From the NCBI GenBank assembly GCA_000719025.1, contig JODP01000013.1, positions 612,159 to 676,158 on the forward strand: a DNA stretch of 64,000 bases. Direction: 5' to 3'. Both the position numbers and the translations under genes were made by a program. The notes beneath the pieces were generated by a model. It did not search any database. It was not told where the DNA came from and saw only the letters and a program-made list of their open reading frames with translations. Positions 7,136 through 14,937 of the stretch are shown one piece after another; the first letter of the stretch is position 1; each line of letters opens with the position of its first letter. This DNA comes from Kineosporia aurantiaca JCM 3230 (GTDB lineage: Bacteria > Actinomycetota > Actinomycetes > Actinomycetales > Kineosporiaceae).

Positions 7136-8886
7136 GAAAGGTCCCGCGCGATCTTGGTCTTCAGCGTGTCCGGGCTCGGGGACTCCAGCACCACCCGGGC
7201 GGCCCGGCCCTCCAGCACCAGGGTGGAGATAGCGTTCCCGAAGACCGGGCCACCGATCGTCCACCATTTCATCAGGGTCTCGGGGATGGTGCGGGGACGG
7301 GTGAACAAGAGGCGGGCGACCCGGGTGACCGGGCGGGTCCAGGAGATGCTGAAGGCCAGGCGCATCGGGCCGGGAATCGTGTTGTGCACCGGAGAACAGG
7401 TCAGCTGGTAAACCTTTGAGACCTCGCGCGGCACGTCCCGCATCAGCGGCGTCACGTCGGCCTTGCAGAAGTAGCTGTGGTGCACGTCGCCGGAAAGAAC
7501 GCTGATCGTGGCGGGGGCCCGCGAACTACGATGCCCGGCCGCGACGTCCGCGATCAGCCGGGCCAGACGGTCGAACGAGCCCCGGAAGGCGGGCCAGTGC
7601 TCCAGATCGGCGGCCTGGCGCAGTTTCTCACCGAGCGCCGCCCGGCGTCCGGTGCTCTCGGCCCAATGTTCGCTCCAGGCCTCGATCTGGTGCAGCGCCG
7701 GGGCCATCAGCCAGGGCAGGGACGTCCCGATCAGCAGGTGGTCGTAGTCCCCCTCGGTCCGTTCCTCCACCCAGGCGAACTCGGCGTCGGACAGCATCGA
7801 CCGGTGGTCGGAGTCGAGCATCCGGCCGCAGCGGGAGTCGATCACCACCAGCCGGGTCCGGCCCAGGTCCCGCCAGAACGACCAGCGGTAGCCCTTGCCT
7901 CCGTCGGCCTCGGCGTCGGCGAGCACGGCGAACTCCCGAAGCATCGGCTCCGCGTCCTCGCCGGTCTCCGCCAAAGCCAGCACCCGCTGGTAGATCTCGT
8001 CGGCCGCGAGCTCGGCCGGCGAGAGGTTGCCGATGTGCTGGTACACCCAGTACGAGACCAGGCCGCCGATGATCCGCTCGGCCCACCAGGACGTCCCCTG
8101 GATCTGGGTCCGCCAGGCCCGCGAGGTGTTCCAGTCGTCGTGCACGTCGTGGTCGTCGAAGATCATCGCGGTCGGCACCGCCGCCATCAGCCAGCGGATC
8201 TGCGGGGCGCTCCAGGACTCGAGGTAGAGCCAGGTGTACTCCTCAAAATTGGCGACCTGGCCGTACGGAGGCAGCCCGAGATCCCGCTGGGTGGCGATCC
8301 GCTGCTGGGTGAGTTCGGTGGTCTCGTCGGCGTAGACCTGGTCGCCGAGCATCAGCAGCAGATCGGGCCGGCCGTCGTCCGGTTGCCCGGCGATCCGGGC
8401 CGCATAGGCCTCCAGGGCGTCCACCCCGTACTTCTTGCGCCCCTCCGCGGAGTGCTGGGTCGGCACCCGGCAGGACCCGAACGCGATCCGCTGCGGTCGC
8501 TCCGGATCGAGGGTGTGGATCCGGGGCGGGGCCCACCCCGTTCCCTCGCCCGCAAGCGTCCTCTGTTGTGAAAAAACTGTGGATCCGTGGGAACTGGGGT
8601 AATCCGAATGCGACACGCCGGGTGAACCGACCTTTTCGGAATCCGGTCCCGCAGGCCACACGCGTTCACCGTTGAGACACACGTCATAGTCCAGCTCCGC
8701 CCCGGCGGGCAGACCGGGAACCTGGACGAGGGCGTAGTGATGCCCGCTGACCTCGAAGGTCTTCTGTCGGGCGCCGAGCACGGAGACCTCGCAGCGGGCG
8801 TCGACCTCGACCCAGACGGTGGCGTGGTGCGGGCCGACGTGCCGGAGAACGGGGCCCAGGACCAGGGAGGGGATCAAGGAGGGCAC
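7132..8886 (-). CDS. PhoD-like alkaline phosphatase family protein
   Basis: 584 aa, of the PhoD-like metallophosphatase family (calcium/iron-dependent phosphodiesterase or phosphomonoesterase). Visible marks are an N-terminal PhoD_N-like beta domain (about 5-80), FGSCR (136-140), LMLGDQVYADE (about 178-188), FDDHDVHDDWN (about 243-253), and near the C-terminal third VLSGDVHHSYF, where metal ligands are expected. I see no Tat or Sec signal at the N-terminus (MPSLIPSLVLGPVLRHVG), unlike secreted PhoD, so a cytoplasmic enzyme is likely. It is divergent from the PBP gene across about 47 bp and overlaps the downstream pseudogene by 4 bases. Confidence 0.85.
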   Translation of the reverse strand: MPSLIPSLVLGPVLRHVGPHHATVWVEVDARCEVSVLGARQKTFEVSGHHYALVQVPGLPAGAELDYDVCLNGERVWPAGPDSEKVGSPGVSHSDYPSSHGSTVFSQQRTLAGEGTGWAPPRIHTLDPERPQRIAFGSCRVPTQHSAEGRKKYGVDALEAYAARIAGQPDDGRPDLLLMLGDQVYADETTELTQQRIATQRDLGLPPYGQVANFEEYTWLYLESWSAPQIRWLMAAVPTAMIFDDHDVHDDWNTSRAWRTQIQGTSWWAERIIGGLVSYWVYQHIGNLSPAELAADEIYQRVLALAETGEDAEPMLREFAVLADAEADGGKGYRWSFWRDLGRTRLVVIDSRCGRMLDSDHRSMLSDAEFAWVEERTEGDYDHLLIGTSLPWLMAPALHQIEAWSEHWAESTGRRAALGEKLRQAADLEHWPAFRGSFDRLARLIADVAAGHRSSRAPATISVLSGDVHHSYFCKADVTPLMRDVPREVSKVYQLTCSPVHNTIPGPMRLAFSISWTRPVTRVARLLFTRPRTIPETLMKWWTIGGPVFGNAISTLVLEGRAARVVLESPSPDTLKTKIARDLS

Positions 8887-8933
8887 ATCCCCTTCGTACC
8901 GCAGCCCCGGACCTGCCGCTACCGTCGAGCACC

Positions 8934-10862
8934 GTGAACCGTCGCGTGCTGATCTCCGTCCTGGTGGCCGTGCTGGTCCTCGCAGGGGCAGGAGGTGTAG
9001 CCCTGTACCTGATGCGCGGAAGCGACGAGAGCGGCCCGCAGAAGACCGCGGCGGACGCGTTCGCCCGCGCCTGGACCGGGGGCAACCTGGCCACTCTGGG
9101 GTTTGCCAAGAGCACCGCGAAGGACCCGGCGGCCTCGATCGAGGCGATCACCGCGGGCCTGACGAGTGAGAAGACCGACAAGCCGACGGCGGTGACGGCG
9201 GGTACCCCGGTCCAGTCCGAGAGCGGCGACAGCGCGGCCGTGCCGTTGCACGTGACCTGGACGCTGGCCCACGACCAGACCTGGCAGTACGACACCACGC
9301 TGACCCTGATCCACCAGGAGGACGCCTGGCTGCCGGAGTACAGCTCGACGCTGGTGAACCCGGAGCTGACCGGCGCGCTGGCCACGGCCACGCTGCAGAC
9401 CCACACCACGCCCGGCCGGCGGGGGCGGATCATCGGGGCGAACGACCAGGTCCTGGTGCAGGACGGCTCGGTGATCATCGTCGGGATCGAGCGGTCCAAG
9501 GCGACGAACGTCCAGGAGACCGTCACCAAGGTCGCCAACCTGGTCCAGGTCGACGGCGGATCGCTGCTGAAGCGGGTGAACGCGGCCGGGGCGAACGAGT
9601 TCGTCCAGGTGATCTCGCTCCGCCAGTCCGCCTACGACAAGGTCAAGGCCAAGCTCAAGGCCGTTCCCGGCACGGTCTTCCAGGAGACCGAACTGCCCCT
9701 GGCCCCCTCCGCCGACTTCGCGCGTCCATTGATCGGAACCGTCGGCCCAGCCACCGCGGACATCGTGAAGGAGTCCGACGGACGGGTTCAGGCCGGTGAC
9801 CAGACCGGGCTCTCCGGGCTGCAGCGGGCCTACGACGAGCAGCTCTCCGGCTCGCCGGGGGTGGGGGTCACCGCCACCCCCGCCAAGGGCGAGAACGGCA
9901 GCCCCAAGGAGTTGTTCAAGGCCGGGGCGAAGGACGGCCAGGACCTGAAGATCAGCCTGGACGAGAAGGTGCAGAACGCCGCGGACAAGGCGGTCGCCAC
10001 CTCGCCCAAGCTGACCGGCATGGTGGTGATCGACACCCGCAACGGCAACATCCTGGCGGTCGCCAACGGGGGCCCGAACGGCAACAGCTACAACCGGGCC
10101 CTGCTCGGTCAGTACCCGCCCGGCTCGACCTTCAAGATCTCCACCACGCTGGCCCTGCTGCAACACACCAGCATCACCCCGAGCACGACGGTGAACTGCC
10201 CGCCCTCGATCATCGTGAGCGGCCGCAAGTTCACCAACTCCGAGGACGAGGAGTTCGGGCCGGTCCCGTTCAGCAAGGACTTCGCCCTTTCCTGCAACAC
10301 CGCCTTCATCGGCAACGCGCAGAAGATCACCCAGAAGCAGCTGGCCGACGCGGCCGGCTCGCTCGGGGTCGGGCAGCCGAACGTCACCGGGGTGACCGCC
10401 TTCACCGGCTCGATCCCGTCCAGCGCCACCGCCACCGAGCACGCCGCCTCGATGATCGGCCAGGGCAAGGTGCTGGCCAACCCGCTCTCGGCGGCCAGCG
10501 CCTCGGCCGCCATCGCCAGCGGCACCTGGCACGCCCCGCGTCTGGTGCTCAACGGGAAGAAGGCGGACGCGGCGCCGGCCCCGGTGAAGATCGACGCCAA
10601 GGACGCCAAGACGATCCGGACGCTGATGCGCGGGGTGGTCACCACCGGCACCGGTACCGGGATGAAGAACGTGCCCGGCGGACCGGTCTACGGCAAGACC
10701 GGGACGGCCGAGTACGGCACCGACACACCCCCGAAGACGCACGGCTGGTTCACCGGGTTCCAGGGGCATCTGGCGTTCGCGTGTGTGGTCGAGGACGGCG
10801 GCTTCGGGGCGGACAGCGCGGTTCCCCTGTTGAAGAAGATGCTGACGGATCTCGCGTCGTGA
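8934..10862 (+). CDS. Penicillin-binding protein (class B transpeptidase with MecA-type N-terminal domain)
   Basis: 642 aa; crosslinks peptidoglycan outside the membrane. A signal/anchor (about 5-27) is followed by an NTF2-like MecA_N domain (about 35-150), a dimerisation domain and the transpeptidase domain. Active-site motifs: S398-T-F-K401 in PPGSTFKISTT, S453-C-N455 in ALSCNTAF, and K588-T-G in YGKTGTAEYG. The arrangement matches the actinobacterial penicillin-binding proteins typified by M. tuberculosis Rv2864c. There is no lipobox cysteine at the anchor, so a membrane-anchored form is likely. GTG start at 8934. The next gene begins 34 bases later on the same strand. Confidence 0.92.
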   Translation: MNRRVLISVLVAVLVLAGAGGVALYLMRGSDESGPQKTAADAFARAWTGGNLATLGFAKSTAKDPAASIEAITAGLTSEKTDKPTAVTAGTPVQSESGDSAAVPLHVTWTLAHDQTWQYDTTLTLIHQEDAWLPEYSSTLVNPELTGALATATLQTHTTPGRRGRIIGANDQVLVQDGSVIIVGIERSKATNVQETVTKVANLVQVDGGSLLKRVNAAGANEFVQVISLRQSAYDKVKAKLKAVPGTVFQETELPLAPSADFARPLIGTVGPATADIVKESDGRVQAGDQTGLSGLQRAYDEQLSGSPGVGVTATPAKGENGSPKELFKAGAKDGQDLKISLDEKVQNAADKAVATSPKLTGMVVIDTRNGNILAVANGGPNGNSYNRALLGQYPPGSTFKISTTLALLQHTSITPSTTVNCPPSIIVSGRKFTNSEDEEFGPVPFSKDFALSCNTAFIGNAQKITQKQLADAAGSLGVGQPNVTGVTAFTGSIPSSATATEHAASMIGQGKVLANPLSAASASAAIASGTWHAPRLVLNGKKADAAPAPVKIDAKDAKTIRTLMRGVVTTGTGTGMKNVPGGPVYGKTGTAEYGTDTPPKTHGWFTGFQGHLAFACVVEDGGFGADSAVPLLKKMLTDLAS

Positions 10863-10896
10863 CCTTTTCCCTCCCGGGTCGGTAGAGTCCGCGCCA

Positions 10897-12381
10897 ATGA
10901 TCAGGACCACCAGCAGACTCGCCGACCGGGGCCTGCGGGTGTGGCTGGTCCTGATGCTGCTGGCCGGAGTCGGCCTGGCGGTGGGGTGGGTGGCCAAGGC
11001 GCCATGCATCGACACCTACCGCACGGCGGACGGCCAGGTCGCACTCGACTGGCGCGACTCCCGGCAGTACTCGCTGCACTGCTACTCGGACACCATCCCG
11101 CTGTACGGGGTCGACCATCTCCAGGACGGCACGCTGCCGTACAAGACCACCTGGACCGATTCCGACGGCACGATCCACGCGATGGAGTACCCGGTGGTCA
11201 CCGGCCTGCTCCAGTACGGCGTGATGAAGGCCACCAAGGACTGGGTGCGGATCACCGGGGACATCAGCACCCCCGAGGTGGTCATCTACTTCGTCATCAT
11301 GGCGCTCGTCCTGGCGCTGTCCTGGCTGGCCGCCGTCGCCTGCACGATTCCGCTGGCGGCCAGACCCTGGCACGTCGCCCTGATGGCGCTCTCGCCCCTG
11401 GTCTTCGTGCATGCCTTCACCAACTTCGACCTGCTCGCGGTCGCCCTGGCGTCCGGCGGGATGCTGGCCTGGGCCCGCAACAAACCGGTGCTGGCCGGGC
11501 TGCTGCTCGGCGTCGGCGCGGCCGCCAAGCTGTACCCGCTATTCGTCCTCGGCCCCCTGCTGATCCTCTGCTGGCGGTCCGGCACGATGCGGCCGTGGTG
11601 GCGGGCCACCCTGGCCGGGGCGGCCGCCTGGATCGCGGTGAACCTGCCGTTCGCGGTGCTCTACCCGCGCGGCTGGTGGGAGTTCTTCCGGCTGAACTCG
11701 GCCCGCCCGGCCGACCACGACTCGATCTACAACGCAATCAGCGTGTTCACCGGGTGGACGGGGTTCGACGGGCCGCTCTACGTCGGTGAGTCGCCGGACA
11801 AGCTGAACGCCATCTCGTTGCTGCTCTTCCTCGTGCTCTGCGCGGTGATCGGGGTGATCGGGCTGACCGCCCCGCGCCGCCCCCGGGTGGCCTCCCTGGT
11901 GTTCCTGGTGATCGCGGCGTTCCTGCTCACCAACAAGGTGTGGAGCCCGCAGTACTCGCTCTGGCTGGTCCCGCTGGCCGTCCTGGCCCTGCCCCGGGTG
12001 CTGCCGCTGCTGATCTGGATGTGTGTGGACGCCTACGTCTGGTACCCACGACTGGGCTACTTCCTCGCCTGGCAGGACCCGACCCGGGGGAACTCGTCCA
12101 AGGAGTTCCTGACCGTGGTCCTGCTGCGCGATCTGCTGGTGGTGATCCTCTGCGGGATGATCATCCACACCATCTACCGCCCGGACGCGGACCCGGTGCG
12201 TCGCCTCGGCCTCGACGACCCGGCCGGCGGGCCGGTCAGCGGGCAACCCGAGGCGCACCCGATCCGGCGCTTCGGCCAGCGCGGCGGTGACGGTGCGTAC
12301 CCGGACGACCCCGATCCTGACAGACCGGGCAAACTGCCCGGTCGACACGCAACTGGCCCCACGGGTACCACCTCGGCCTGA
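10897..12381 (+). CDS. GT87-family (DUF2029) membrane glycosyltransferase
   Basis: 494 aa, multispanning. The first helix is near 13-33; an extracellular loop with several aromatic and Asp residues follows (YRTADGQVALDWRDSRQYS), then about nine more helices. The segments FTNFDLLAVALASGG and GAAAKLYPLFVLGPLL are typical of GT87 polyprenol-phosphate-mannose-dependent mannosyltransferases that elongate cell-envelope glycans in actinobacteria. The hydrophilic C-terminal tail (about 60 residues) is cytoplasmic. Acceptor unknown. The neighbouring PBP and M50 genes fit a cell-envelope context. Confidence 0.8.
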   Translation: MIRTTSRLADRGLRVWLVLMLLAGVGLAVGWVAKAPCIDTYRTADGQVALDWRDSRQYSLHCYSDTIPLYGVDHLQDGTLPYKTTWTDSDGTIHAMEYPVVTGLLQYGVMKATKDWVRITGDISTPEVVIYFVIMALVLALSWLAAVACTIPLAARPWHVALMALSPLVFVHAFTNFDLLAVALASGGMLAWARNKPVLAGLLLGVGAAAKLYPLFVLGPLLILCWRSGTMRPWWRATLAGAAAWIAVNLPFAVLYPRGWWEFFRLNSARPADHDSIYNAISVFTGWTGFDGPLYVGESPDKLNAISLLLFLVLCAVIGVIGLTAPRRPRVASLVFLVIAAFLLTNKVWSPQYSLWLVPLAVLALPRVLPLLIWMCVDAYVWYPRLGYFLAWQDPTRGNSSKEFLTVVLLRDLLVVILCGMIIHTIYRPDADPVRRLGLDDPAGGPVSGQPEAHPIRRFGQRGGDGAYPDDPDPDRPGKLPGRHATGPTGTTSA

Positions 12382-12398
12382 CCCCTACCCTTGGCCAG

Positions 12399-13145
12399 AT
12401 GTCAGCGGCTTCGCGCACGACCAGTTTCGACTGGGACAACCTGTCCTGGGACTCCCTGAGCGACGAGCGGGTCCTGGTGATCGTGCTGCTGGTGGCCGCG
12501 GTGGTGCTGACCGGGGAACGCACCACCTGGCGGGTGCTGCGCAACGTGGTGACGATCGCGCACGAGAGCGGGCACGCGGTGGCGGCCCTGCTGATGGGCC
12601 GCGAGCTGGCCGGGATCAAGCTGCACTCGGACACCTCCGGGGTGACCCTGTCCCGGGGCAAGCCGCGCGGCCTGGGGATGATCTTCACCGCCCTGGCCGG
12701 CTACCCGTCGCCCTCGCTGATCGGGGTGGGCCTGGCCGCCCTGGTCGGGCTGGACCAGATCCGGGTGCTGTTGTGGGTCGTGGTGGGCCTGCTGGCGGTG
12801 CTGCTGACCCAGATCCGCAACGCCTTCGGCCTGCTCACCGTGGTCGGCACCGGCGCGGCCGCGGTCGCGGTGATCGTCTGGGGCAACGACCGCACCGCCC
12901 TCGGCTTCTCCTGCGCCGTGACCTGGCTGCTGCTGGTCGGCGGTCTACGGGCGGTGATCGAGCTGCAGAGCTCCCGCCGGGCGCAGGGCAGCGGGCGCAG
13001 CGGCGGCGCCCCGGTCACCTCGGACGCCGACCAGCTGGCCTGGCTCAGTCACGTCCCCGGGTTGTTCTGGGTGGTGGTCTTCTTCGGCGTCTCGCTGATC
13101 TCGATCGTGGCCGGTGGCTGGCTGATGCTCAGCTGGAACCCCTGA
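12399..13145 (+). CDS. M50-family membrane metallopeptidase
   Basis: 248 aa with about six hydrophobic segments and the zinc-binding HExxH at residues 55-59 (HESGHAVAALLMG). Membrane-embedded M50 proteases cleave transmembrane substrates such as anti-sigma factors. This is the short M50B-like type common in actinobacteria, without a PDZ domain. A clear third metal ligand (NPDG or LDPD type) is not obvious by eye, so catalytic competence is likely but not proven. It follows the glycosyltransferase by 17 bases, probably in the same operon. Confidence 0.8.
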   Translation: MSAASRTTSFDWDNLSWDSLSDERVLVIVLLVAAVVLTGERTTWRVLRNVVTIAHESGHAVAALLMGRELAGIKLHSDTSGVTLSRGKPRGLGMIFTALAGYPSPSLIGVGLAALVGLDQIRVLLWVVVGLLAVLLTQIRNAFGLLTVVGTGAAAVAVIVWGNDRTALGFSCAVTWLLLVGGLRAVIELQSSRRAQGSGRSGGAPVTSDADQLAWLSHVPGLFWVVVFFGVSLISIVAGGWLMLSWNP

Positions 13146-13162
13146 GCACCAGCCCAGCGCCC

Positions 13163-13609
13163 CTAGAGGCAGGCCTCGGCGAAATGCTCCAGGCGGTGCT
13201 CCCAGCGCTCCTGCATCGGCGTGCGCAGGGCCGGGGGCAGCCCCTCATGCCACAACCGCAGCCGGGTACCGCCCGCCACCGGGGTCAGGTCGAGCTCGAC
13301 CAGGCTCGCCTCCTGATCCAGATCGCCGTGCCAGGACAGCCGCAACTGCTCCAAAGGGTGGAAACTACGGACCACACCGGCGTCGCCTTCGTCACTCACA
13401 TAAGGCTGGCCCTTGCCCGCGATCACTGCTCCGTGCCCCAACCACAGCGAGGTGCCCAGCGGACTCACCAGCACCTGCCAGACGTGACTCGCACTACCCG
13501 GAACCACCCGGCGGACGTACACCAGGCTCTCCGTGGGCACGACCTCGTCGTCGACCAGTGCTGGAGGCAGCCCTGCCTCCACGCGACCCAACTGCACGTA
13601 TGTGGACAT
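13163..13609 (-). CDS. SRPBCC-fold (AHSA1-like) protein
   Basis: 148 aa. The sequence YVRRVVPGSASHVWQVL, then LWLGHGA, FHPLEQLRLSWHGD and LVELDLTPVAGGTRLRLWHEGLPP follows the START/AHSA1-like helix-grip fold, in which a hydrophobic pocket binds a lipid, polyketide or other ligand. No catalytic motif is visible and the ligand cannot be guessed. It is convergent with the M50 gene (18 bases apart, no hairpin seen) and divergent from prs. Confidence 0.72.
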   Translation of the reverse strand: MSTYVQLGRVEAGLPPALVDDEVVPTESLVYVRRVVPGSASHVWQVLVSPLGTSLWLGHGAVIAGKGQPYVSDEGDAGVVRSFHPLEQLRLSWHGDLDQEASLVELDLTPVAGGTRLRLWHEGLPPALRTPMQERWEHRLEHFAEACL

Positions 13610-13787
13610 TTAGCCCCCTCGAATCAGCCAGTACCGACTCAGCACCCCCTCCCCGAGCCGGAGGGGCCAGTTTCGGTCATCGTCGATTCACAGTCGGCCG
13701 ATGGGGAGGGTGCTTCAATCCCCCAAAAGCCTGTCGCATGAAAAGTCTGGGAACATGGCGGCACGACCCCCGTGAGAGGTACCGCTG

Positions 13788-14780
13788 GTGAACACTGTTT
13801 CTATCCAAAGCCGGAAGACCCTGCAGGTCTTCTCCGGCCGGGCATACCCCGAGCTCGCCGAGGAGATCGTCAAGTATCTCGACGTCAGCCTCACGCCGCA
13901 GTCGGCGTACGAGTTCGCCAACGGCGAGATCTTCGTCCGGTTCGAGGAGTCGGTCCGAGGAGCGGATGCGTTCGTCATCCAGTCCTGCGGGGCGGGCATC
14001 AACACCTGGGTGATGGAGACTTTGATCATGATCGACGCGCTCAAGCGCGCGTCGGCCGATCGGATCACCGTCGTCCTGCCGTTCTACCCGTACGCCCGGC
14101 AGGACAAGAAGCACCGGGGCCGGGAGCCGATCTCCGCCCGGCTGATCTCCGACCTGCTGCACACCGCGGGTGCCGACCGGCTGATGACCGTCGATCTGCA
14201 CACCGACCAGACCCAGGGCTTCTTCGACGGCCCGGTCGACCACCTCTTCGCCCTGCGCCTGCTCGCCGACCACGTGGCCGAGAAGTACAAGGGCGAGGAG
14301 ATCACCGTGGTCGCGCCGGACTCCGGCCGGGTCCGGGTGGCCGAGCGCTGGGCCGACCGGCTCGGCGGCACCCCGCTGGCCTTCATCCACAAGACCCGCG
14401 ACCCGCGGATGCCGAACACCGTGGTCACCAACCGGGTGGTCGGTGACGTCGAGGGCCGCACCTGCGTCCTGGTGGACGACATGATCGACACCGGGGGCAC
14501 GATCACCAAGGCTGCCACCAAGCTGTTCGAGCAGGGCGCCAAGGACGTGATCATCGCGGCCACCCACGGCATCCTCTCGGCCCCGGCCACGGAGCGCCTG
14601 CGGGACTGCGGGGCCACCGAGATCCTGCTCACCAACACCCTGCCGATCAGCCCGGACCAGCTGCTGCCCAACCTCACCGTGCTCTCCATCGCCCCGCTGA
14701 TCGCCCAGGCGATCCACGAGGTGTTCGAGGACGGTTCGGTCACGTCGCTGTTCAACACGGACGAGACGCCGGCCGAGTAG
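13788..14780 (+). CDS. prs: Ribose-phosphate pyrophosphokinase (PRPP synthetase)
   Basis: 330 aa, class I enzyme making PRPP from ribose 5-phosphate and ATP for nucleotide, His and Trp synthesis. Visible motifs: FANGEIFVRFEESVRG, the flexible-loop PFYPYARQDKKHRGREPIS (about 93-111), VDLHTDQTQGFFD (about 133-145) and the PRPP-binding loop VLVDDMIDTGGTI (about 227-239). GTG start at 13788 with GAGAGG upstream. In many actinobacteria prs follows glmU, but glmU is not present next to it here. A strong terminator follows. Confidence 0.97.
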   Translation: MNTVSIQSRKTLQVFSGRAYPELAEEIVKYLDVSLTPQSAYEFANGEIFVRFEESVRGADAFVIQSCGAGINTWVMETLIMIDALKRASADRITVVLPFYPYARQDKKHRGREPISARLISDLLHTAGADRLMTVDLHTDQTQGFFDGPVDHLFALRLLADHVAEKYKGEEITVVAPDSGRVRVAERWADRLGGTPLAFIHKTRDPRMPNTVVTNRVVGDVEGRTCVLVDDMIDTGGTITKAATKLFEQGAKDVIIAATHGILSAPATERLRDCGATEILLTNTLPISPDQLLPNLTVLSIAPLIAQAIHEVFEDGSVTSLFNTDETPAE

Positions 14781-14787
14781 GTCCGCC

Positions 14788-14820
14788 CGTCTTGGGGGAC
14801 GCGGGCCGTCCCCCAAGACG
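14788..14820 (+). terminator. Hairpin terminator after prs
   Basis: A perfect 14-bp stem, CGTCTTGGGGGACG paired with CGTCCCCCAAGACG, with a 5-base loop, starts 7 bases after the prs stop. No T-run follows, as is common in this GC range. Confidence 0.75.
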
Positions 14821-14937
14821 GCGACATGCGCTTCGGGTGGGTGAAGCGGCAAGCTGGAAGCCGACACTGCTGCGCGTTCGGGGGATCGCGGACGTCGGGA
14901 CTCCCGGGCGCCCTCATCTTCCCCGGGGATTCTCGCC